DNA of 64,000 nucleotides from Isoetes taiwanensis (Eukaryota > Streptophyta > Lycopodiopsida > Isoetales > Isoetaceae). Of this stretch, positions 32,257 through 44,300 are shown piece by piece; the first letter of the stretch is position 1, and every line of letters starts with the position of its first letter. The DNA lies in assembly GCA_021234155.1 (NCBI GenBank), contig JAJEKV010000093.1:620001-684000 (forward strand), written 5' to 3'. The position numbers and the translations under genes were made by a program. Under the pieces are notes generated by a model that searched no databases, was not told the DNA's origin, and saw only the letters and a list, made by a program, of their open reading frames with translations.

Positions 32257-33081
32257 GGGCACCAGCATGGATGCACAACGTCTTCCCCCGAGGGCTTTGT
32301 TATTGGCACAAGAGCCACAACGACTGAAGAGGGTATGGCAGGAGCATTGTCAGGAGTGGTTTGCAACGTGGTCTATAGACTACCAGCAGATTGTGGCTAT
32401 GCCTGATGCCCAGGGACAGGCTGCACACCTGAATGAGCGCTTTGCTACCACTCTGTGGGATGAAGCCACTCGTGCAAAGCCTAAAACAGAGCACTACCAC
32501 ACGCAAATTAATCCAACACTAGAACATGGCCCACACCAGTACTTGAAAGCACATATATCTATGAAGAAACGGAGAGCTATTGCCTCCATGAGGACGGGGT
32601 CCCATCATCTCAGAATTGAAACAGGTCGTTGGACTACAGATGGAGGGCGAGAATCCCCGGCATGAGAGAATATGTCGGTGTTGCCACATGCGGACGATGA
32701 GGATGAGCACCATGCTCGCAAGAGTGTCCAACATATACATATACCGAGCAACACATGCTGATCTTAGATGCTTTCTAGCGGCACCATTTGCATCAATTCT
32801 TGGCATCGCCAATGGTTGCACGTCTCGCATCCTACATTTTGCAAGTCTCTACCGTCCGAGAATCCCTTACAGGACAAAGGGTTCGAGAGCCTACTACCAG
32901 GGTTTTTCCTCCCATGTGGGGGTTTTTTCATCCCAGTAGTAGGGACACATTGTATAGTAGCATTTGTCTTTTTGGTGTGGTTTTATCTGCTTTGTGTACT
33001 GCATGTACCGTCTCATAGGTCAAGTTTGGCCTCCGCGGACGTTAAAATATCCTTCCTTCCTTCCTTCCTTCCTTCCTTCCT
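32257..33081 (+). mobile_element. 5'-truncated LINE inside kinase exon, TSD TCCTCAA
   Basis: TCCTCAA flanks it at 32250-32256 and 33082-33088. The coding content is the ORF2 C-terminus (LKRVWQEHCQEWF, HYHTQINPTLEHGPHQYL, RIETGRW, then CRCC in a shifted frame), followed by the family 3' end 'tctcatagg.caagtttggcctccgcggacg' and a (TTCC)n tail. The insertion is plus-strand, antisense to the kinase, and separates KEFEE from QIQIIDNLGHPNLV. It is truncated at its 5' end. Confidence 0.93.
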
Positions 33082-33084
33082 TCC
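33048..33084 (+). repeat. (TTCC)n LINE tail
   Basis: About nine TTCC units form the 3' terminus of the LINE instead of poly(A); the last bases overlap the target-site duplication TCCTCAA. Confidence 0.9.
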
Positions 33085-34258
33085 TCAAACTCCTTTCGGT
33101 CGGATGAAACATCTTTCAGCCTCTTCACAGCTACGGCAGTTGAATCTTCAAGAACTGCCTTATAAGCAGTTCCCACACTACCCTTCTCAAGAACCTCTCC
33201 AGAAGCACGTAGCAGATCTTCAAGGTGATATGTTCTTTTATCCGCATCGAAGAAGCTGCATTTGTTATCTGGTTCTCCTTGTATGGAGCTAGAGTAATCC
33301 TCCTTGGAATCGAAACCCTTGTCTTTGCCAGCAGAAGAAACTCTAACAGCCTTGGCAGAAGATCCAGAAGCACTCTTACTTGAGCATCGGTTGAGCAAGC
33401 ATGTATAGCAAGCAACAGCAAAAATGCAAGTGCAGCAAAACCAACTAGGGCAATGATAATGATGACCCCCTTAGACAGTTCCTTGGACTTTTTAGTAGCA
33501 GGAGGATTGGTGAAGTTCGTCGACGCAGGTGAAAGCGAAAAGGACCCGATGGCGGGCGAAATTTGAAGCTTGGCTAGGAGCGGAGACTCTTGCTAAAGGT
33601 TTACCACAAATGTTGTTTCCTAAGAATGCTTCAATGGAGAATTTTTTCAAGCTACGCGGCACAAAGCCACTCAGATTATTGTTAGCAACACTAAATTGAG
33701 TAAGCTTTGTTAGATTGATACCTGTTAGATCCCCACTGAACGAGTTGTTCTGAAGATACAGAGTGCCCAGACGAGTAGCATTGTTAATAGACTTCAGTAT
33801 GCTGCCATTAAAATGGTTAAATGCCATGTTAACCCTTTGTAATTTGGGTCAGGAATTCCATTCTGTAGGCAATGGCCCAGAAAATCTAATGTTTTGCAAA
33901 TATAAGCTTCTTAGCTGCCCACATTTAGTCAGATCTTTGGGAAGTGAATCTGAAACCCTATTTGATCTCAAGCTTAATATTTTAAGGTTGCTTAAACCTC
34001 CCAAGATACCTTCAAGAATGGAGCCTAAAAGGCCCGTTCCAGGTAATTGAAGCTTGACCACATAATTGGATTCACAGTGAACACCTTTCCAACCACATGG
34101 GCCCTCACTGGTGTTCCATTTTATCTTTTACACCGTCAACAGCATTGCTGAAGGAAAAAAGCACCGCTTTATCAGAAGCCAAGTCTCCGACTACTCTGCT
34201 CAATTGCAAAAGCACTAAAACGATGAAGAAAACAAGCAACCGGGTTCCATGTTCTAAG

Positions 34259-35384
34259 GCTTTTATTTCTTTGTGGTTAAAACATAGAGACCAGAAATAA
34301 TTCTTCTAGTAGTAAAACGTATTAGAAATGTACCTCAAGGAGCCTGCATCTGGTAAAAATGTTGCATTCAAATCCGTATAGCAACTCGGCCTTCTGGTCT
34401 CATTATAAACCGATTGATTATGACAATATTGCGGAAGCCTATGAATCAAAGCATCCAGGGCTGTAATAGCTCCCTCGCTTCCCCTACTTCCGCTTCTGCC
34501 TCCGCTTAGCCGGAAGAAAGGGAAGGAACTCATTCATCTGGATCAGCCGGAAGAAATCTCTGCCATCAGGCACATCCCAAACAAATCGTTGCCGTCTAAG
34601 TGTCACTGGCATTACAAGAACCCTAATTAATCCCAGCCAAACGCAACCGCTCATACATGTTATTCTTTGGCATATTCTCTTCACAACAAATCCAAACCTT
34701 CAAAACGTCACTCCACACTCCAACAAGAGGGTTGCCCCCTACGGGCAACCCAAAAATGTAAGCTATTTAGGAGAGAAGGTGACGCCCGAGTTGTTCGGTT
34801 GTTTATACGGGGGAAATAATTAAAAACGAAAAAAAAAAGGGAAACAAAAGTTCTCCGGTTTTATTTTTGTTCTCAAACTTGGGCTGCTGTTAGATCACCC
34901 GGATCAGCGCCCAATTCAAGCTTTCTGCCAGTACCCAGATCGCCATGCCAATCCAAATTTTGGGATGCTGCTCAATTTGGGGGTAAACAGATCAGATCCG
35001 GGCTGCTCAATCGACTAGTTGCATTAGATCTATTCAAGTGTTTGGATTGAAATGTGTAATTCAAGGATTTAATGAGGCTTTTGGACTTCATATGATCAGG
35101 AAAGCAGCTGTTCTTTTTTCCAATTATTTGCCACAACTTGCAAGGGGAATTTTTTTGTACTCCCGTAAAGCCTTAGATACCAGCTACGCATTTGGCATAC
35201 GAGTTGCCCTAAATGCGGGGAATAAGAAGCTAAATTTGATGTTAGAATATGGAATGGGATTCAACATAGGTAACGGAAAGGAAGGAAGGAAAGTAGATCC
35301 TGTTAGGGATCTCGTGATTTAGTAAAAACATATAGGTTGGGGCTCATGAAATCACGTTCGCATGGTAAAGATACAGATGAGAAC
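34259..35384. other. Shared upstream region of kinase pseudogene and coiled-coil gene
   Basis: Divergent intergenic stretch holding the promoter and 5' leader of the gene starting at 35385. Minus-strand frames at 34684-34306 are open but not recognised. A plus-strand frame (35038-35322) could be an upstream ORF or part of a leader; it has no recognised domain. Confidence 0.4.
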
Positions 35385-38300
35385 ATGGACAAATCAAGAA
35401 GCAAAGACGGCCTTAAGGCAGCTGGGAAAAAACGGGTATGTGCTAATACTTACTTCAGGACGTAAGTTTTTTCAACCTAAAATGGTTGAATTTTGGGCTG
35501 CTGTAGACATACGAGACAATAATGAAATCTTTGTGTCATGTAACTGTAGAGAACGAATTTTTATCCTTCAATATTTACGTAATCTTAGCTATGGTGGTAC
35601 ACCAAGCATGATGGACATCTCATAGACAATGAACTTTCTACTTTGTAGATTTATGCCATTGCTTGTCTTTAGTGATATAGAATCCAGCTGATTTTGTTTG
35701 TATTTTAGCTTGAGGAGTTCCGTCAAAAACGCCTTCAGAAACCTGGAACAGGGAAGGGATCAGTTTCCAAATCTGGAACAGAGAAGGGGCTAGTTACTAA
35801 GAAAACTGAGAGTGAGGAGACCTGTGAAGAGCAGGACGAGATCCCAGGCACATTTGGTTCTAGCACATTGGAAAGCGCGAGCAACATTGCTGATGAAGAT
35901 AAAGGATGCAGAGATTACAAATCTCAAGAGTTGTTTGGGACTTTTGGAGCATTGTTAAGTAGGTCCAAAGAGAACAAACATGACGATGCTAAGCATCATG
36001 AACACATAATGGAGGTTAAGTACCACATCTTATATTTTTCCATTCATTTGAAGTTGTGGTTATGTATGAAATATACGTTGCTTTTTGATGTTGCCCAATT
36101 TTGAAGATGAGGAGTGTATTTTTAAACTTTACTTGAATTCTGCATAATTTGCTCATACCACATTGAATGCTTATTTACATTCATATAATGAGCAAGATAT
36201 TGTGGTTTATTCGTTCTTGATTAATTAGTCAGTTCAACATAGCTTTTAGATTGGGCATGTTAGGTGGTGTTTTTATCATAACCCACTACTTTTCTTGTAA
36301 ATACAGGATGCTGTGTTAGTAGATCAGCAAGAGGATGTTTCTCCCAAACATGACAAAGAAGATGCTTATGCAGGCGAGCTTAGCACAGGAGTGGGTGATA
36401 CGGCGGAAGAAAAAATATCGGAGTTTCTTGGTTTAAATGCAAAGCTTCACGAAGAGTTTGCTGCAGCAAAACAGTTATCAGATAAGCTGATATTAGAAAA
36501 AGAAGAATTGGGGCTTCAGCTTGTTCAATGTAGACATAGCAAATCTGGGCTCGAACAAAAGCTAGCACAATTGGAAGTACTTGTTCAGACTGTGTCAACA
36601 GATAAAATTCGACTTTCTGATGAGCTTTTGATTTTTAAAGGAAATCTGCAAAATGCAATGAATGACAATGGAAAACTGGTCGCTGAGATGGAAACCATCC
36701 GATCACAATGTCTTCATCTAGATAGAGAACTTAAAGCGAGCAAGCAAGAGATGTTGAATGTGCAGAATAGCTGTGAGGAAAAAATAAATACCTTGGAAGG
36801 GCAGAAGTCAAACTTGCTTCAGTCATTAGAAAGCTATTCTCAACAGCTATTTGAGGAAAAACAGAGGCATGCATCTGAGGTTGAAGATTTGAAGTCACTA
36901 CTGAATAATGCGAGTGAGGAGAAAATGGAAGTCTCCTCCAAGCTTCTGGAGGCAAATCAACAAAGGAATCAGCTACAGTCTGAAATAGATGCTTTGAAGT
37001 CAAGCAGCTTGGAATTGAAGCAGAAAGTGCATGATCTGAATTCAGAAAAGGAGCAGGCCCTGTTGGAGGTCGCATCCCATAAACACTGGATTAGCAAGGC
37101 GGAAATTAACCAGCAGGAAATTATCATTAAACTGGAGGAAGATAAACAAATTATCTCAGTCCTTAATGCAGAAAACTTAGAACTACAGAGTAAACTGAAT
37201 GGACTTGAATCTGAGATGAAGATAGCAAGGCAATGCCTCCAGGAAAGCAGAGAGGAAAAGGAAGCATCAAAATGCCAAATAGAAATATTTGAAGCAGAGA
37301 ACCAAAAGCTTGTTGCCGAGATCGAGGAGCTCAATCATCAGATGCAGCAGATTATGAAAACGAACTCAGAGTTAGCAATTGAAGCCGAGGAATGTAAAAA
37401 TGGGCTTCAGGATGCGTACGAGAGAGACAAAATGCATCTGGAAGCTTACACTTTGATAGAAAGTAAGTTGGGAATTTTAAACAATGAAAAGTTACTATTG
37501 GAGCAGCAGATTGAAGATCATAAAAAGCAGCATACAGTAGCATCTATTAGCGAGTCCGAATTAAAGAAAGAACTTGAAAAGAGTGCAGAGAATAATAGGT
37601 TGGCTATGTTGGATCTTAGAGCATTGGAAACACAGGTCAAGGAGTTGGAGAGAGACAAGATCGATCTGATTGAAGAAATCAAGACATCACATTGCCGATC
37701 TGATATGCTAGAAGCAGACAGGGAGGAGTTAATGTCAAGGACAAGAGAGCTTTTATTAGATCTTGCAACAAAAGGAGAGCTTATTTTGAAACTGGAGGAG
37801 GAGAAGCGACAAATCATTTCTGCAAAGGAATTTCTAAACCATTCCTTAGAGAAAACATGTGAACAACATGTGAATCTAAAGATGGAGTATAGCAGTTATA
37901 AGCAAGTGCATGAAAAAGTCGTCCATGAGAGGGACAAATTTCAACTGGAACTGCAGGAATTGACATCGGAGTGGGATAAGTCAGCAGAAGAAAGACAGAA
38001 TACGCTAATGGGGATTGAGAATTTGAAAGAGGAGATGCACGAGAGTATTGCCAGTGGAATTGGGGAATTACAAAATTTCCGTAGGGGCATCCAGGAAGAG
38101 AAGGAATTTTTGAATTCAAGATTACAAACAATACAAACAGCGCCGATTGCCTCTGGAAGGGAAGAGCCCAACCGATCTATAACTGCTGCAGTTGAAGAGC
38201 ATGGTGGCATAAAAAATGAACTTTGGATGCAAGAACAACAGCAGATTATCAAGAAAATGGAAACTCTTGAGAGTGGACTAAAAGTATTGACGCTTCAATT

Positions 38301-41300
38301 TGAACAAGTTTCGATGGAGAAAAATTGTGTAGTTGCTGAAAATGACAGGTTAAAGGAGGATCTGGTGATAGCTTCTAATGATATCAAGAGCAAGGTTAAT
38401 GAGTTTATCAAACTGGAGACTGCTCTTCACAGTATTGAAGGGGAGAATGATTTGTTGAAACTCAAATTGGAAGAACTGGTGCAGGCTGCACCAAAACTTG
38501 AGGGTGAGAAATTGTCATTGAATGTAGCGCTTGAGGAGGTGATCCATCAGAAAGAGAAGCTTTTAAGTGAGCTGGAAAGGTCAGTCGCTTGCTGCAGTAA
38601 AGTTATGGGAGAGAAAGATACAATTATATTAGAAAAAGAAAAATTAAGCAAAGATCTGTTGATTTTGTCTAATGAGCACAAAATTCTGTTGAATGAGATT
38701 TCGGAGCTAAACAATTTTTGTCAGAAGGCAATGGAAGATCGTAGGCTTCTGGAATCTAAGGTGCAAATGTTAGTAGAGGAAAATGAGATGGCAGAAAAGT
38801 TAGCAAGACATAAGATAGAGGAATCAAATCAACAATTGCAGCAAAAGACTGAAGAGCATGCACAGGTGCTTTGTGAGCTCAAAGATCAGAAGCAGATTGC
38901 CGAAGAGCTCCTGAAGGAGAAACAGGACACTGTCTTAAACTTGACAACCTCAATGTTTGAGTTTGAACAGCTTGTGAAACAAAGAGATGCTGAAATTGAA
39001 AAGTTAAGAGATGATTTGCGTATGGTTTCTGAAGAGAGCAAGAAGTTTGCAACTGATATCGCAGATCTAAAAGTGTTAGTTGGTAATCTACAACAGGAAA
39101 AATCTATTTTGGAAGTTGAGAACGTGAAGCTTGAAGAGGAGCTCAAGGCTTTGGCAGATAAAAGGGCAGAATTAGAAAGAGATTTTGCAGATATAGGTGA
39201 TACAAATTCTAAACTAATGTTTGACTTAGAACTATCAAAACAAAATTTAGAACAATTGACTATAAAGAGTGCTACAGATACTGCAGCATTGGTTTCTGAA
39301 TTAGAAAAACTGAAGAAACGTCTTTTTGACCAAAATAGCCAGGATGTAGAAAAGGTAAATGTATTCAGGGCACATATTGAAGCCTTAGGAAATACAACGA
39401 GTTGTCAAGTAGCACCTGCCAGTGGCCAGCAGAATAGTCCAAGCAAGGTTCCTGAAGCTAGTGGTCATGTATTATCAGGAGTAGCAAAGCTGGTGAAAAA
39501 ATTTGAGGCAAAAGCAAATACAGGGGCCAATATCAGTGAAATAGATAAGGAAGAGTCTTGTGTGGCGAATGCAATCAAAAGAATCACATATGAGACATCA
39601 AAGCAAGGTGGTATTGAACATGACTCTGGGATTGGTCTTCGTGCAGATCTTGAGATGTTATTAGAAAAGCTACGAAGTTCTGACGAAGAAAAGATGCAAT
39701 TGAACCTTGCCTTAAGACGTCTAGAAGCCTTCGCGGCATCACAACATCAGCAACTAACTTTGTTGGCAGAGGAAAATAAACACGTTGCAGAACAAGTGAC
39801 TGAGGAGAATAGAATACTGAGAGATGAAATAAAGTGTTTGCAAGAAACTATCGCAAAGCGATCATTGGAATTTGGATGTGAAAAGTTAGCATTGGAGGAG
39901 GTTCTTCAAAATGTCATTAACATGGCCAAGGATGTTGTTGGTGATCAGCATGCTTTTGAACCTGGAGAGGATCAGAAGGCACAAGTTATGTCATTTATGT
40001 CACTGATAGTTCAAAGGCTTGGAGAAATAAGACAAATTGAAGAAGATCTTGTGATTGCAACTAAAAGAGTTGCTGAACTTGAGCACGAGCTATCTGAGAG
40101 TTTTAATGTTAGTCAAGTAAATCTTCAAAACATATGCCAAGAACTTGAGTTAAGCAAAGAGGAAAATCACAGGTTGACTGAATTTATTGCTACATCTGAG
40201 ATGGAGTCAAAGTCAGTAAAGCAAACGAACTCTGAGCTAAATCATCAGTTGGAAATATTGGAAATGGAAAATGCTTGTGAGAGAAACAAATTCGAAACTG
40301 AACTGAGTATTATAGGAGAGCAATTGGATGAAATTGCAAACCAATTTGCAAGTATGAAATTACTTTTGCAGCACTTAGAAGAAGATAAGCACATGCAATC
40401 AGAGTTTCTCAGATGCTTGAAGGAGGATATTTTTAAGCTTGTGACAGATTTGCAACTATTACGGGAAGAGTACAACGCAATGCCAGTTAAAAATGAGTCA
40501 GAAGGGATGGAGAATGTTGCGGTTATTCCATCTATGGTAACGAGTAACTATAAAAATCTTCCATTCGCGTGCAATCCAGAAACTTTGTTAGTTGATTTGT
40601 TGCACTCTATAGATGCAACTCTATGCATTGATGCAAGCATTAGTAGTCCTGTAAATGATCCAAACTCATCTCTTGAAAGTTTTTTACCAGCAGTTTCGAT
40701 CATATACAAGGAGGTTATTGATCATGCAGCAAGTTTGCGAGAACAGCTTTCCTCTGCACTTTTCAAACTAGAGCAATCTAATCTCGATATTCAGGAGCAT
40801 GTCAGAGATTATGGAACTTTAAAGGAGGAGAAGGAACAGGAACTAAGTGAACTGTATAGGCGTGTACAAGTTACATCTGTACGTTTGCTTGATTATCAGT
40901 CAGAAGTTGAAAGATTGTCACTGAAATCTCAGCAGTTATCATCAGAAAAAGAGAAGTTGCAGTTGGACCTGGTAGAAACTGAACAAAGACTCTCCACAAC
41001 AAGGGAGAAATTGAGTCTAGCTGTCAATAAAGGGAAGGGACTGGTTCAACGGCGGGACGCATTGAAACAGGCTTTAGCAGCACAGTCAGAACAATTAGAA
41101 TTATTAAAAGTTGAGCTTCAGAAGGAAAGAGAACAATTTAATTTAGAACTACAGAATATGATAGAGAGGTTGCAGTCTCTTAGTGAGAGATGAGCTGGCA
41201 TTCACAAAAGATTCTGCTCAGCAAAGTGTGAATGCTATTGAAAGGTTGAAGGAAACCATCTTGGAATATCAGATATTATCGGACATTGATGCTGATGCAC

Positions 41301-44300
41301 CATCATCATTTGTAGACAAAGTTTCTTTCTTTCTGAGTGATTCCCATGAATCAAAGCAAAAATTAGCTGAGATGAAGCAGCAGATGGAAGTTACTAAACA
41401 ACTTGTTAAGTCTCTCCTACTTGAAATGGAGAACGAAATTGGTAATCTTGAAATTATTGAAGAAGGAGATGGTTCTGCTTCCAAACTTATTGATTTGCTG
41501 CATGAGTGTGGTGATAAGGTTAGTGAATTGAGAAATCAAAATGTTTTGTTAACGGACGAACTTGCTTCGTTGCATAGACAAGTGTCAGAGCATTCATATC
41601 TTTTGGAAGAGAAGATCAATCTACAGAGGAGGACTGATGCAGCAGTGGAACTACTTATTCAGACTTTACATGAAAATAATTTTGACCATCCTCTCATCAA
41701 TGACGAGTCTATGTTATTAGAAGACTATCTTAGTACCCTTGTTGGCAAATACAAATCTGCTGTTTCAGAGCTTGCACATATTAGAACAGAGCCAGACACA
41801 AGGGATATGACACTAAGAAGTTTAAGGGAGGAATTGGCTTCCAAGGATCTTGAATTGGGTGACTACAACAGGAAATGGGAAGAGGCAGCTTTGACAATGG
41901 CTTATCAGGAAGATCAAATCCAAGGATTATTGCAAAGGTCACAAAGACAAAGAGACGATATGGTTGTTGTAAGTCACGAGCGGGATTCTTTACATTTGCA
42001 GCTCAGTTCCCTAACTGCTGAGCGAGATAGGGTTCAGCTGGAGCTCACTGCATCAGAACAGAGGTTGACATCTGTAAGAGAGAAGCTTAGCCTAGCAATT
42101 AAAAAAGGCAAGGGGTTGGCCCAACAACGCGATGACTTGAAGCATTCTTTGCTTGAGAAGTCTCAGGAGGTTGAAAACATGAATTCTCACCTTCGTCAAT
42201 ACGAAAGTAGCCTACAAGCTGCTTTGGATCACAGTAAAGTACTAGAACAGGAGGTTTATTCTCTTAGAGATGCTATGGCACTCACTCAAAAGAATCTGAA
42301 TGAAAGTAAAGAGTTCAAGCAGAGGTTGGAGTTGATAGTGAATGAACTAGATGGAAGAAGTTCAGATGAACCACTAAAGAAGATTGAAAGGTTAATAAGG
42401 ATGCTTAATCAAGCACAAAATAAGGTTTCTAGCTCTGAGACGGAGATGTCAAAATTGAAATCAGAGGTTTCAGTATTGCATAATCAGCTAAGCGAAGCTC
42501 ATATAAGACAAGGGTATCTCGAATCAAGCTACAAAAATGCAGAGGCGGAAACTGCTTCAATTATTAGAAAACTTGAAGATACACTTAGCCAAAGAGAGAT
42601 GCAAATTGAGAGTTATAAAAAGGAGATCGAATATTTGCTGAGTTCACATGATGAAAAGCAACAGCAATTAACCGCTTTTCAAGATGCCTTATTTGAAGCC
42701 AATTCTAGAGAAGTTTCTATATCTAATGAGCTTGCATCCTTGATGAAAAAGGTTTCAGAGCTGTCAGAAGAAAAACAGCTACTTCAAGCTTCAAAAGTGG
42801 AGTCTTGGGACTATCTTGAAGGAGCTGTAGTTAAACTGAAAACTGTGGCATTAGAACTGCATTTAGCAAGTGGCTCATCTGAATCTTTGGAAAGTGCAAT
42901 TTCTCTGGAAGAAGTTTTGGTCGTGATCTCAAAGGCGTTATCAAACTTCGTTGGTTATGTCGGACAAAACATGGCAACGGTTGACCTTGCTGTTAAAACC
43001 AAATCATTTCAGAAGGTGGATGCCTTGGAGAAATTAAGAAGAACAGCGGTAGATATATTTACCTTGATGGCATCTACTGACATACACTGTTTAGAAACAC
43101 GGAAGGACCGGAGCTTCAAAAACATGGTATAGAGCTCTTACTTAGTGCTGTGTTGTTATTCTGCAACTTTATCATTTCTGACGTTGGCTTTAGCTTTCCC
43201 CAGTTTGTGATTGTTGGGATGAAGTTTATTTTCGTAAACATCGTCTATTTTTATTATTATTGTACTTTGTGGTAGTTTTGTTTGACCTACTGTTGTAAGG
43301 ATCATAATCTAGAATTATTGCAAAATAATGCGGATATGGCCATTGTTGTGCTTCATGTTGAACTTTTATGCCATTAGCTTGTTGTTGTTTCTTCTCTTTC
43401 TACTTGAAGTAATGAATATATATCTGGTTGCAGTTGGAAAATGCACTAAATTCGAAATATGGGAGTGATGTCAGTGACAGCAATCATCTAGGCATCAAAC
43501 TTCATGGTCATATAGAGAATTTAGGGAAATTAATCTCATGGGTGGAGTTCGAATCAGAATCTTTTGTTGAAGAGATTTGCTTGATTGAGGGATTTCTAGC
43601 AAAAGGATTGGAGCAAACAACTTCAATAATAGAAGATATGGGAAGTGTTCATCTTGAAGGTGTCACACCTAATGTATATGAAGTTCTGAAAGCTTTCAAG
43701 CATGACAAAGACACTTTACATTCTGCTATTCAATATGCAGTGGAACTGGTTGAGCAAATCATGGCTGACAATTTTCAGAAGGTGTCTCCCAAATTGCATG
43801 CCCAATATTCAGAAACTGCAGACCTCCTTAAGAAGTCCAGATCTCTTGCAAATAGAAGTGGCTCCAATGACTTGGCAATGCATATCGACATTTTAAACAA
43901 GTCTTTTACAAGGTTCTTGCAGATGCAGAATCAAATAATCAAAGATCTAGAAGAGGATTTGGGTGCAAAGACTTCTGAAATCTCTCAGCTCCAGAATTTA
44001 ATAAATGATCTAAGGACAGGCTCAGAAATTCAAGGTCGTAGATTTCGAGCTTTTAAGGAAAACAGGGAAGCTTCATTAGAAGAAGTAGAATCAAAGTACA
44101 AAAGGCTTCTTACGGATAAGCAGAGAGTTCTTGAAAATCTGCAACAGCATGTTGCTGAAGCTGAGGACAAAATAAAGACTATTGAAATTAAGTGGTCTTT
44201 GGATAAGAGTAGGGTAAGTGAACTGGAGTTGCAAGTTTCAAAATGGGAAATGGAGTGCCAGTTGAAGCAGCAAATGTTGGTGGACAAAGACAGAGAGCTA

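Larger units (their letters stand above)
31537..34258 (-). pseudogene. LRR-III receptor-like kinase pseudogene (RKL1/RLK902-like)
   Basis: Minus strand, N to C: signal-peptide-like RLLVFFIVLVLLQLS, LRR N-cap CGWKGVHC, LRRs (LSNLKILSLRSNRVS, LRSLYLQN, LGTLYLQNNSFSG), membrane helix [20 protein letters not shown], then a kinase of the LRR-III type: [64 protein letters not shown]. The lesions are: start codon out of frame; an in-frame TGA after PTEWNS (near 33849); frameshifts near 33550, 33400 and 32190; TAG in the catalytic loop (HGDIKSS-stop); a frameshift after KSDVYS (near 31630, beside a 21-bp tandem repeat); a missing C-terminus; and an 825-bp LINE within the kinase exon. Confidence 0.92.

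Noticed and set aside
35038-35322. 94-codon frame upstream of the coiled-coil gene
   Set aside because: No homology seen; the gene's conserved N-terminus starts independently at 35385.
41161-41196. A tiny intron removing the frame break in the coiled-coil gene
   Set aside because: The only GT...AG pairs that fit are under 20 bp, far below plant intron minimum.
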